This document shows positions 16,254 through 23,859 of a stretch of 64,000 nucleotides of DNA, one piece after another (within the stretch, counting starts at the first letter, position 1; each line of letters begins with the position of its first letter). The notes below the pieces were generated by a model. It saw only the letters and a list, made by a program, of their open reading frames with translations. It was not told the DNA's origin and made no database searches. Location: assembly GCF_013085255.1 (NCBI RefSeq), contig NZ_JABFCX010000003.1:186001-250000 (forward strand), read 5' to 3'. A program made the position numbers and the translations under genes. This DNA comes from Parvularcula mediterranea (GTDB lineage Bacteria; Pseudomonadota; Alphaproteobacteria; Caulobacterales; Parvularculaceae).

Positions 16254-17624
16254 ATGCTCAAGCTCGCGATCATCGGCCGGCCTAATGTCGGCAAATCCAC
16301 CCTGTTCAACCGCCTTGCCGGGCGAAAGCTGGCGCTTGTCGACGACCAGCCGGGGGTAACGCGGGACAGGCGTGACCTCGATATCCAGTTCGGCGACTTC
16401 GACGTCCGCCTGATGGACACCGCTGGCCTCGAAGACGCTGCCGACGGCTCGCTTCAGGCGCGGATGCGCCAGGGGACCGAGCGCGCGGTGGCCGAAGCGG
16501 ACGTCGCCTTCTTCATGGTCGATGCGCGCTCCGGCCTTACTGCGCAGGACAGGAACCTTGCGGAGATCCTGCGGCAGAGCCCGACGCCTGTGGTCCTCGT
16601 CGCCAACAAGACCGAGGGCCGCGGCGAAGAAGGCGCCTACGAAGCCTACGAGCTAGGCCTTGGCGACCCGGTGGCGATTTCCGCCGAGCATGGCGAGGGG
16701 ATGGCGGACCTCTACCAAGCCATGGTCGAGATGGTGGTCCAGCACGGTATCGACCCTGACAAGGACGAGGAAGAAGAACCTGAGTTCAAACCTCTCCGTG
16801 TAGCGATTGTCGGCAGGCCGAATGCAGGGAAGTCGACCCTCATCAACAAGCTCTTGCAGGAAGACAGGTTACTGACGGGACCGGAGGCGGGGATAACCCG
16901 CGACTCCATCGAGGTGGACTGGGTCTGGAACGACGGAGAGCGCGACTGGCCTGTCGCCCTCTGGGATACCGCGGGTATGCGGAAGAAGGCGAAGGTGGCG
17001 GAGAAGCTGGAGAAGCTCTCGGTTGGTGACACCCTTCGTGCTGTCAGGTTCTGCGAAGTCGCGGTGCTGATGATCGACGCGACGACGCCGTTCGAGAAGC
17101 AGGATCTTCAAATTGCGGACTTCATCTCGAAGGAGGGGAGAGCCGCTGTTGTCGTCGTCAACAAGTGGGACCTCATCGAGGATACAGACCGGGCCGCAAA
17201 GGAGATGCGGCTCGATGCGATGCGGGCATTTCCCCAGTTCGGCGGTGTACGGATCGTCTTCCTCTCGGGCCTGACCGGGCGGCATATCGACAAGCTGATG
17301 CCTGCGATTACGGATGCCTATCGCGACTGGAACGCCAAGGTGAAGACGGCGGAGATGAACCGCTGGCTGGAAGGTGTTGTTGCGCACCACCCGCCGCCTG
17401 CGGTGGCTGGTCGCCGGATCAAGATGCGCTACGCCAGCCAGATCAAGTCACGGCCGCCGACGTTTGTCATTAAGTGTCAGCGTGCGGAGGAAGTGCCGGA
17501 GACCTATCGCCGGTATCTTGTGAACTCGATCCGTGAGAGTTTTGAGCTGGAAGGGACACCTGTGCGGGTGTTCCTGCGGGCTGGGGACAATCCCTATGCT
17601 GGGAAAGCGAAGCGGAAGCATTGA
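16254..17624 (+). CDS. der: GTPase Der (EngA), ribosome assembly
   Basis: This essential GTPase acts in 50S subunit maturation. The 456-residue protein has two tandem G domains. The first P-loop is GRPNVGKS (residues 8-15) and the second is GRPNAGKS (about 187-194). DTAGLED and DTAGMRKK are the switch II motifs, and NKTEG and NKWDL the G4 motifs. A C-terminal KH-like domain contains RIKMRYASQIKSRPPTFVIK. Length is standard. The start is the ATG at 16254. A weak terminator directly follows the stop. Confidence 0.97.
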   Translation: MLKLAIIGRPNVGKSTLFNRLAGRKLALVDDQPGVTRDRRDLDIQFGDFDVRLMDTAGLEDAADGSLQARMRQGTERAVAEADVAFFMVDARSGLTAQDRNLAEILRQSPTPVVLVANKTEGRGEEGAYEAYELGLGDPVAISAEHGEGMADLYQAMVEMVVQHGIDPDKDEEEEPEFKPLRVAIVGRPNAGKSTLINKLLQEDRLLTGPEAGITRDSIEVDWVWNDGERDWPVALWDTAGMRKKAKVAEKLEKLSVGDTLRAVRFCEVAVLMIDATTPFEKQDLQIADFISKEGRAAVVVVNKWDLIEDTDRAAKEMRLDAMRAFPQFGGVRIVFLSGLTGRHIDKLMPAITDAYRDWNAKVKTAEMNRWLEGVVAHHPPPAVAGRRIKMRYASQIKSRPPTFVIKCQRAEEVPETYRRYLVNSIRESFELEGTPVRVFLRAGDNPYAGKAKRKH

Positions 17625-17647
17625 GCGCTTTGCGCGCTTTGATTTTT
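17624..17647 (+). terminator. Probable intrinsic terminator after der
   Basis: AGCGC (17624-17628) pairs with GCGCT (17634-17638) around a 5-nt loop. The tract TTGATTTTT follows (to 17647). The stem is short, so termination strength is uncertain. Confidence 0.45.
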
Positions 17648-17650
17648 GGG

Positions 17651-17679
17651 ATGGATCCTGAATTGAATTCAGGATGACG
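17651..17679. repeat. Solitary REP-like palindrome
   Basis: ATCCTGAATT (17655-17664) and AATTCAGGAT (17666-17675) form a perfect 10-bp inverted repeat around a single G, followed by GACGG. The edges (GGATGGATCC ... GGATGACG) match the right-hand unit of the REPIN family at 4619-4700 although the palindrome core differs. Confidence 0.6.
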
Positions 17680-17706
17680 GGGTGGAGGGGTTCGTTCTTC
17701 TCCTTC

Positions 17707-17811
17707 GTTCTCCCGGACTTGATCCGGGATCCATGGACTGACTGTTTCTCTGATTGGCTCGGTTGGTTCATGGGTCCCGGATTTTCGCTGCGCGAATTCC
17801 GGGAAGACGAG
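17707..17811. repeat. REPIN-like element
   Basis: The left unit has CCCGGA-cttga-TCCGGGATCCATGG (from 17712), identical in its core to the left unit at 4620. The right unit (17771-17809) is an inverted copy beginning CATGGGTCCCGGA and ending TTCCGGGAAGACG, with a longer internal stem (TTCGC/GCGAA). The two are separated by about 35 bp. This is part of the 700-bp gene-free repeat field downstream of der. Confidence 0.7.
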
Positions 17812-17858
17812 CAGGGGTCGGGTTCGGCCCAAGTCCGGTTTTGCGACATTGCGGGTGC

Positions 17859-17921
17859 CCGGGCGCGGCTTTTGCCGTGCTCTGAGTAAATTTGTATATG
17901 CGCGACGAAAGCCGCGCCCGG
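17859..17921. repeat. 14-bp perfect inverted repeat with AT-rich 35-nt loop
   Basis: CCGGGCGCGGCTTT (17859-17872) and AAAGCCGCGCCCGG (17908-17921) are exact complements. The loop (17873-17907) contains the AT-rich AGTAAATTTGTATAT, unusual in this GC-rich genome. It does not belong to the REPIN unit family around it. It could be a structured RNA, a cruciform or a protein-binding site. I see no coding frame that explains it. Confidence 0.55.
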
Positions 17922-18145
17922 CAGCGCTTTGTGCGAGAGGCCATGTCCGCGGGCTTTTGAGACCGGCGGCTAAGCACTTCAAACTCTCGAGCGATGGCGG
18001 AGGGTAGTGACCCCTCACGCAACCGCCGACGCCGCATCCAAAGCCAGTACGCGGAACGACCGGTCCGGCCCGCTTTCTTCGGAGAACGGAGGGGTTTTAG
18101 CGTGGGTTGAGGGGGCGGGGATAAATTGGGTTTTGCTTTTTTTGA
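17922..18145. other. Gene-free intergenic stretch
   Basis: Short open frames exist here, but none shows a recognisable domain, ribosome binding site or coding-like composition. This central part of the 700-bp gap between der and the convergent VWA gene may be decayed sequence. A run GGGTTTTGCTTTTTTTGAG near 18128-18146 is T-rich but is not preceded by a clear stem. Confidence 0.4.
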
Positions 18146-18176
18146 GATGGATTCTGGAACAAGTCCAGGATGACGA
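18146..18176. repeat. Solitary REP-like palindrome (right-type unit)
   Basis: GATGGATTCTGGA-acaag-TCCAGGATGACG has the edges of the REPIN right-hand unit and an imperfect palindromic core. It precedes the next complete element by 23 bp. Confidence 0.55.
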
Positions 18177-18198
18177 TGATGGAGAGCAGGTTTCTCCG

Positions 18199-18323
18199 CT
18201 TGTCATCCTGGGCTCGATCCAGGATCCATCGCGAGCGTGAGCGAGCCAACAATAGGATTGGCGCGCCAGCTGCTAAGGCTGTCCATAGGTCCCGGATAAG
18301 CCTTCGGCTTTCCGGGAGGACGG
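18199..18323. repeat. REPIN-like element
   Basis: The left unit is TTGTCATCCTGG-gctcga-TCCAGGATCCATC (from 18199). The right unit is inverted, CCATAGGTCCCGGATAAGCC-ttc-GGCTTTCCGGGAGGACGG (18283-18323). The two units have diverged cores yet each keeps its own hairpin, which is compensatory change. It ends 6 bp before the stop of the leftward VWA gene. Confidence 0.65.
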
Positions 18324-18328
18324 ATAGA

Positions 18329-19507
18329 TCACCGCTTCAACTCCCTAATCGCCCGTTCCAGCCCTTCCAGCGTCAGGGGGAACATCCGGCCGTCGAAGAG
18401 TTGCTGGGTCAGGTCAATCGACGGGGCCCATTTCCAGCGGTCTTCGGGGATGGGGTTCAGCCAGACGGCTTTTTCGTAGATCTGGAGGAGGCGTTTCATC
18501 CAGATGCCGCCGGCTTCCTTGTTGTAGTACTCGACCGAGCCGCCGGGCATGGTGATCTCGTAGGGGCTCATCGAGGCGTCGCCGATGAAGAGGACCATGT
18601 AGTCGCTGCCGTAGGTATGCAGGACGTCCCAGGTGTTGGTTTTCTCCGACCACCGACGGTTGTTGTCCTTCCACACGAAGTCGTAGAGGAAGTTGTGGAA
18701 GTAGAAATATTCGAGGTGTTTGAACTCGGACCTGACGGCGGAGAAGAGCTCTTCGCAGAGCTCGACATAGGGGTCCATTGATCCGCCTACGTCGAAGAAG
18801 ATGAGAAGCTTGACGGCGTTTCGGCGCTCGGGTCGCATCTGGACGTCGAGGAAGCCGTGGCGGGCGGTGGCGTCGATCGTGCCGCCCAAGTCAAACTCGT
18901 CAGGGGCGCCCGTCCTCGCGAAGCGGCGAAGCTTCCTGAGCGCGACCTTGATGTTCCGTGTGCCGAGTTCCTTCTGGTCATCGAGGTTCTTGAACTGGCG
19001 CTGCTCCCAGACTTTCACCGCGCGCTTGTTTTTGGACTGGCCGCCGATGCGGACGCCTTCGGGGTGGTAGCCTGAATGGCCGAAGGGGGATGTGCCGCCG
19101 GTGCCGATCCATTTGTTGCCGCCCTCGTGGCGCTTTTCCTGTTCCTTGAGGCGCTCCTCGAGGGTCTTCATCAGCTCGTCCCAGCCGCCGAGCTTTTCGA
19201 TCTGGGCCTTTTCTTCTTCGGTCAGGTATTTCTCGTTCAGTGCACGGAGCCAGTCCTCGGGCACCTCTCTTGCGTCGGGCGCCATCTCGGCGAGGCTCTC
19301 TATGCCTTTGAAGGTCTCGCCGAACACCGCGTCGAAGCGGTCGAGGTGGCGCTCGTCCTTCACGAGGCTCGCGCGGGAGAGGTAGTAGAAATTCTCGACC
19401 TTCATGTCCGCGAGGTCCTGCTTCATCGCTTCGAGCAGGGTCAGGTACTCGCGCAGGGAGACGGGGACTTCGCGGGCTTTGAGGGCGTGGAAGAACTGGG
19501 TGAACAT
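18329..19507 (-). CDS. VWA domain-containing CoxE-like protein
   Basis: This 392-residue cytoplasmic protein has a C-terminal von Willebrand A-like domain of the CoxE type. The metal-site motif is FFDVGGSMDPY, the DxGGS variant usual in this family. The N-terminus MFTQFFHALKAREVPVSLREYLTLLEAM and the later DNNRRWSEKTNTWDVL segment are also family-like. CoxE/VWA proteins normally work with a MoxR-type AAA ATPase in cofactor insertion or complex assembly, but no ATPase gene is adjacent here. The ATG at 19507 is chosen because upstream in-frame codons are unlike the family and low in complexity. Confidence 0.85.
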   Translation of the reverse strand: MFTQFFHALKAREVPVSLREYLTLLEAMKQDLADMKVENFYYLSRASLVKDERHLDRFDAVFGETFKGIESLAEMAPDAREVPEDWLRALNEKYLTEEEKAQIEKLGGWDELMKTLEERLKEQEKRHEGGNKWIGTGGTSPFGHSGYHPEGVRIGGQSKNKRAVKVWEQRQFKNLDDQKELGTRNIKVALRKLRRFARTGAPDEFDLGGTIDATARHGFLDVQMRPERRNAVKLLIFFDVGGSMDPYVELCEELFSAVRSEFKHLEYFYFHNFLYDFVWKDNNRRWSEKTNTWDVLHTYGSDYMVLFIGDASMSPYEITMPGGSVEYYNKEAGGIWMKRLLQIYEKAVWLNPIPEDRWKWAPSIDLTQQLFDGRMFPLTLEGLERAIRELKR

Positions 19508-19547
19508 GGGGAGGGCGTAGCGCGTCGGGTGCCCTAGAGCTAGCGCG

Positions 19548-20126
19548 CTACTCCGGCGCAGTGATGCCGATGCGCTCAAGTTCGGAGATGGCTTCTTCGA
19601 TGGCAGTGATGGCCTCTGGCTCAGCCACCTGGGCACGGTTGATGTAGTAGATGAAGCCCGAGAGATATTGCTCGCCGTCGCGGTAGCGGACCTGCGCGTT
19701 ACGGCTGTCGATGAAGTCCTCGTTGCCGGAAACTGTGGAGAGGGCCTCGTAGGCGAGGGCGGTCTTTAGGACGGCGTCGGTGGGGAAGCGAGAGACGGCG
19801 CCTGAATCGGTGCCGAGCTGGTAGGCGATATCGGTGATGTCGGGCGTGATCAGGCGGGGGAGCGTCTGGGGGAAGCTGCCTGTGTCTTTAAGCTGGCCGA
19901 GCTTGTCGATGTAGGTGTCGAGCTGGCCCTGACGCCCTGAGCGTACGCGCTTCAGCTCCTCGAGGTTCTGTTCCAACTCGGCGCGGACGAGGGTCATGGT
20001 GGCCTCGGCCCGCTCCTGTTCTTCGCGGTCGCTGCGCCATTCCTCGACGGCGAAGGCGAGGATGACGGAGAAGAAGATCGCGGCGCTTTCGGCTGCGAGC
20101 TTTCCGATCTGAAGTCTGCTGGCCAT
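19548..20126 (-). CDS. Membrane-anchored protein of unknown function
   Basis: This 192-residue protein has one N-terminal membrane segment (AAESAAIFFSVILAFAVEEW, about residues 12-31). A charged coiled-coil-like helix follows (DREEQERAEATMTLVRAELEQNLEELKRV). The soluble remainder is predicted to face one side of the inner membrane. Sequences with a membrane helix followed by EEWRSDREEQERA recur in marine alphaproteobacteria as uncharacterised proteins. Start ATG at 20126. It lies 40 bp upstream of the VWA gene on the same strand and could be cotranscribed. Confidence 0.65.
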   Translation of the reverse strand: MASRLQIGKLAAESAAIFFSVILAFAVEEWRSDREEQERAEATMTLVRAELEQNLEELKRVRSGRQGQLDTYIDKLGQLKDTGSFPQTLPRLITPDITDIAYQLGTDSGAVSRFPTDAVLKTALAYEALSTVSGNEDFIDSRNAQVRYRDGEQYLSGFIYYINRAQVAEPEAITAIEEAISELERIGITAPE

Positions 20127-20256
20127 GGGTTCTGCCCTGCTGGTTCCCTCGAGATAGGAGCGCGTTCCGCCAGCGGCGAGAAGGGGTTGATGCAGCGGGA
20201 GGGCTTCTGACGCCCGGCGAACGTACCTATGTCTTCATGACAACAGGGAGAGGTTC

Positions 20257-21042
20257 ATGACCGCAGCGGACGAAGTCGACTTCAAGATCTACGGCGAAGA
20301 AATGCAGTATGTGGAGGTCGAGCTCGACCCCGGCGAGAGTGCCGTGGCTGAGGCTGGAGCCCTCATGTACAAGGACGCGACGATCGGCATGACGACGATC
20401 TTCGGCGATGGATCGGCCCAGACGGGCGGGTTCATGGGGAGCCTCTTGGGCGCTGGCAAACGGCTGCTGACGGGGGAGAGCCTGTTCACGACAGTCTTCA
20501 CCCATAATGGTCAGGGTAAGGCGCATGTGGCCTTTGGCGGGCCGTTTCCGGGCTCGATCCTGGCGATCGACCTTTCCCAGCATGGCGGCAAGCTGGTCTG
20601 CCAGAAAGACAGCTTCCTCGCGGCGGCGAAGGGGGTGCAGATCGGCATCGACTTCAGGAAGAAGCTGGGCGCTGGCCTCTTTGGCGGCGAGGGCTTCATC
20701 ATGCAGGGCCTCGAGGGCGATGGCATGGTCTTCGTCCATTTCGGCGGTGCGATCCATGAGCGGGAGCTGAAGCCTGGCGAGGAGCTGCACGTTGATACGG
20801 GTTGCCTCGCGGCGCTCGAGCCTAGCGTGGATTACGACGTTGTGCTGGCTGGAGGGATCAAGAACATGGTGTTCGGCGGCGAAGGGATGTTCTTCGTCAA
20901 GCTGACGGGGCCGGGGAAGGTCTGGCTGCAGTCGCTACCGTTTGCGCGGCTTGCGGGCCGGGTGCTGGCCAATGCCGGGCCTAGCGGGCAGGGCGAAAGC
21001 TCTGTACTCGGAGGGGTTGGCGACCTCCTGCGCGGGGATTGA
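20257..21042 (+). CDS. TIGR00266/AIM24 family protein
   Basis: This 261-residue protein of the TIGR00266 (AIM24-like) family has a beta-rich double fold. Recognisable parts are QYVEVELDPGESAVAEAGALMYKD near the N-terminus, the central DSFLAAAKGVQIGIDFRKKLGAGLFGGEGFIMQ and the LKPGEELHVDTGCLAALEPSVDYDV block. AIM24 in mitochondria affects cristae organisation; bacterial members have no established function. A good ribosome site (GGGAGAGG) precedes the ATG. It is convergent with the next gene, with a 3-bp gap. Confidence 0.88.
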   Translation: MTAADEVDFKIYGEEMQYVEVELDPGESAVAEAGALMYKDATIGMTTIFGDGSAQTGGFMGSLLGAGKRLLTGESLFTTVFTHNGQGKAHVAFGGPFPGSILAIDLSQHGGKLVCQKDSFLAAAKGVQIGIDFRKKLGAGLFGGEGFIMQGLEGDGMVFVHFGGAIHERELKPGEELHVDTGCLAALEPSVDYDVVLAGGIKNMVFGGEGMFFVKLTGPGKVWLQSLPFARLAGRVLANAGPSGQGESSVLGGVGDLLRGD

Positions 21043-21045
21043 TTC

Positions 21046-21537
21046 TCAGCTGAAGAACCGGCGGCGGGCGGCGATCAGTAGGGCGACGATTGATGCTGCC
21101 CCTGCTGTGCCGCTCAGCGGAAGTTTGATCGGTGTCGCGACGGCTTTCACGGGGAGGACTTCGAAGCCCCCGTGGAGAATGATCACCTGCGCGAAGCCTT
21201 CGACGAGGTCTGCCGGGATGGCGAGGGCCGCGATGATCGCGAAGAACGGGCCTGCCTTGCCGAGGAAGCGGAGGCTGAGCCCTGCGAACAATGATGCGTA
21301 GACGAACGGGTAGAGCACATCGACGGTAGCGGTGAGCCATGCGTGGGTCATGCGCTGGCGCTCGGTCATGGCTTCGACGTGGTCGCGGATCTTTTGAGCG
21401 TCCTGCATCTCGTCGATGATGGTGAACCCGCTGAGGAGCATGACGATGCCGAAGGTCGCGGAGAGCAGGGCGACCAGAATGAAGCTCAGCCAGAGGTTCC
21501 GGTCGCTGACCAGCTTGGCGCGGAAGGTTGCTAGCAT
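21046..21537 (-). CDS. Four-helix membrane protein of unknown function
   Basis: This 163-residue hydrophobic protein has segments near residues 15-37 (LWLSFILVALLSATFGIVMLL), 75-95, 98-120 and 138-155. A helix rich in charge separates the first two (MQDAQKIRDHVEAMTERQRM). I do not recognise a family. It is convergent with the TIGR00266 gene and ends 3 bp from it. Confidence 0.6.
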   Translation of the reverse strand: MLATFRAKLVSDRNLWLSFILVALLSATFGIVMLLSGFTIIDEMQDAQKIRDHVEAMTERQRMTHAWLTATVDVLYPFVYASLFAGLSLRFLGKAGPFFAIIAALAIPADLVEGFAQVIILHGGFEVLPVKAVATPIKLPLSGTAGAASIVALLIAARRRFFS

Positions 21538-21632
21538 CTGACGGGCCCTTTTGCGTCGGGCGCCGATGTTAGATTGCTTTCGCCAGGGGTGGAAATCCGA
21601 CGCTGCAGTTGGCCTTCAGGAGTGCTGACGGC

Positions 21633-22352
21633 TCAAGCGAGCCCGATCATGGAGAGCGTTTCCTTGCCGAGGGCAGCGGGGCTTTCGTCGGGCTTGCTTT
21701 CGCGTCTTGCGAGGAAGGGGGCGGACTTTCCGTGGTCGCCATGGAGCGCGCACTCGATCAGGAAATGTGCGAGGTCCCCGTGCCGTGTACGGAAGGCTCC
21801 GTCGGGAAGGTTCTCGGTGGAGACGTGGTAGCTCTGTGTCCGTGGGCGGTCGAGGAGCCAGCCCGGGCGCGCTGCGGTCCAGTTGAGGCTGGAGCTTCTG
21901 AGCGCCTCCTCCATCTCGCGCATGTCTTCGAGGATGCTGCCGAGGGCCCTCACAACCGTCTGCTCAAACCAGAGGGGGAGGTTGGCGCGTTCAGCCGCGA
22001 AGGCGGCGGAGATCACGCAAAGCCTGTCGCGGCCGGCTTCCTTCATCGCGGCGATGATCCGGCCTGTGCCTTTTGAGTAGAGCGGCGGCGGGTCGATGGC
22101 GGTCTTGGGTGAGAAGGCGACACCAAGGGCAGAGATCACGGCTGCTGAATCCGCGACCAGAGGGGCGAGATCATCCTCGAGCACATCGGCGGTCCGGTGC
22201 TCGATCCCTTTTCGTGCCTCGGGTTCGTCGGGCATGGAGTGGTCGATGGCGAGGACCTTCAGGCCCCGGTCTGTCGCCTGGTTGAGGATGTCGATCCCCG
22301 TGCGGCCGGAGGCTCCGAACAGGGTCAGGTCATATTGATGCGCTTCGGGCAT
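21633..22352 (-). CDS. NAD(P)-binding oxidoreductase (atypical short-chain dehydrogenase-like)
   Basis: This 239-residue Rossmann-fold protein has the nucleotide-binding motif TLFGASGRTGIDIL (about residues 10-23). It has the NmrA/NAD(P)H-binding pattern of biliverdin-reductase-B-like proteins, including VISALGVAF and a central SAAF segment. LNWTAARPGWLLDRP matches the usual 'W-T-[IA]-[VL]-RP' step. The ATG at 22352 is preferred to an upstream in-frame codon because the Rossmann strand then begins at a normal position. The substrate is unknown. It is divergent from the serine hydrolase gene. Confidence 0.75.
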   Translation of the reverse strand: MPEAHQYDLTLFGASGRTGIDILNQATDRGLKVLAIDHSMPDEPEARKGIEHRTADVLEDDLAPLVADSAAVISALGVAFSPKTAIDPPPLYSKGTGRIIAAMKEAGRDRLCVISAAFAAERANLPLWFEQTVVRALGSILEDMREMEEALRSSSLNWTAARPGWLLDRPRTQSYHVSTENLPDGAFRTRHGDLAHFLIECALHGDHGKSAPFLARRESKPDESPAALGKETLSMIGLA

Positions 22353-22473
22353 GATCGCTCCCGTCAGTTCATTGGCCTTAACAGCTCTGCGGGGAGAATG
22401 TTGCTCCATCGCGGTTGCGGCGGATGGAACCATCACCACCTAGCGGAAGGCGCGGAGGAGCAGGGAGCGGCAG

Positions 22474-23574
22474 ATGACCAAGTGGCTGATCGGATTGGCG
22501 GGGCTTGTGTCCTTGGGTGCGTGCGCGTCGTTCGTGCCGCAGGAGCCCACCTCTCGCTTCGAAGCCTACGCCGAGGCGGACAATCGCATGACGGAAGAAG
22601 GCCGCATGCGGATCACGGCCTTTCTGGAGGATAGCGGCTCGTCGTCCGCACTGGTGCTCTACAAGGGAAAGATTGCTTATCAGTATGGAGACATTCACGA
22701 GAAGCACCTGATCCACTCGATGCGCAAGGCAATCCTTGGGACGATGTATGGCGCGCTGGTGGAGGAGGGGGCAGTCAGCCTCGACGAGCATGTCGGAGTG
22801 CTGGATCTCGACGAGCCGGGCAATCCGCTGACGGAGCAGGAATCAGCGGCCACGGTGCGCGAGCTGCTCCAGTCGCGGAGCGGGATCTATCTTCCGTCTG
22901 CTGCCGAAAGCGAAGGGATGACCGCAAGCAAGCCTGATCGCGGGGCGCATCTTCCGGGTGAGGCCTATTACTACAACAACTGGTCGTTCAACGCTCTGGG
23001 TACGCTCTATGAGGAGCGGGCTGGCGAGAGCATCTATGCGGCGTTCGAGGAGCAGCTTGCCGGGCCCTTGGGCATGACCTCATGGCGCGGCCGGATTGGC
23101 GAGATGCGGCTCGGGGAGGGGGGTGATGACCCCGACGTCTTCCCTGCACGGCTGAAGCGGGCCGACGGGTTCTATCTCTACGAGCCGGAGAAGTCGCGGC
23201 ATCCGGCCTATCATTTCCGGCTTTCGGCCCACGACCTCGCGCTCTTCGGTCAGATGCTGGCGCAGGATGGGGTTTGGGACGGTGAGCGGCTGGTGAGCGC
23301 GGACTGGATCGACGAGATGACCGACTGCGCGTCGGTGACGTTGCCGGACATCGGGGGCGGGATGCGGCTCTGCTACGGCATGATGTGGACGGTGACGGAC
23401 CGCGTTGGGCGGACGATCGCATTCAGCCACACCGGGCTCGGGACGCATATGCTCTCGGTGCATCCGGGGGCTGAGCTGGTCATCGTGCACCGCGCGCCGA
23501 CGGAGGATCCGGAGTTTGAGCGCAAGAACCCGCCGTCGAGGCTGATCGGGTTGGTGTTTGGGGCTTTTGAGTGA
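22474..23574 (+). CDS. Beta-lactamase-family serine hydrolase, lipoprotein
   Basis: This 366-residue secreted lipoprotein has a signal with lipobox LGAC (Cys17). Its hydrolase domain is of the beta-lactamase/penicillin-binding-protein/esterase fold. The catalytic SxxK is Ser82-Met-Arg-Lys85, and the YxN-type motif is YYNNWS (about residues 170-175). The late HTGLGTHMLSVHPG stands where the third motif is expected. Such proteins act as peptidases or esterases in the periplasm; antibiotic hydrolysis is not implied. A good GGGAGCGG sequence precedes the ATG. Confidence 0.85.
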   Translation: MTKWLIGLAGLVSLGACASFVPQEPTSRFEAYAEADNRMTEEGRMRITAFLEDSGSSSALVLYKGKIAYQYGDIHEKHLIHSMRKAILGTMYGALVEEGAVSLDEHVGVLDLDEPGNPLTEQESAATVRELLQSRSGIYLPSAAESEGMTASKPDRGAHLPGEAYYYNNWSFNALGTLYEERAGESIYAAFEEQLAGPLGMTSWRGRIGEMRLGEGGDDPDVFPARLKRADGFYLYEPEKSRHPAYHFRLSAHDLALFGQMLAQDGVWDGERLVSADWIDEMTDCASVTLPDIGGGMRLCYGMMWTVTDRVGRTIAFSHTGLGTHMLSVHPGAELVIVHRAPTEDPEFERKNPPSRLIGLVFGAFE

Positions 23575-23859
23575 GTGTGGAGCGCTGCGGTCGATGGAGG
23601 CTGAACCGTAGGCGTGCTCCGCGGTCACATCGAGTAAGCGCACAATCAATGTTGTCGCAAATTAGGGCCTAGGGGATGCGCTTTAGCCTCGGACCATGTT
23701 TCAGGCATGCCTCCGCTGCAAACGTCCAAGCTATCTTCGGGCTCCGGAACCAAGCCAGCAACCCGGGCTCCTGGAGAACAACGGTTGTGATCGTCGAGTT
23801 CGGAATCGCGTTCTCCTCTCGAACGAGCTAGCCCATAGCGGCACTTGGCGGAGCGAATC

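Noticed and set aside
17470-18240. Several overlapping open frames of 60-180 codons in the repeat field after der
   Set aside because: They run through REP-like palindromes, lack ribosome sites and give no plausible protein. The stretch is better explained as non-coding repeat DNA.
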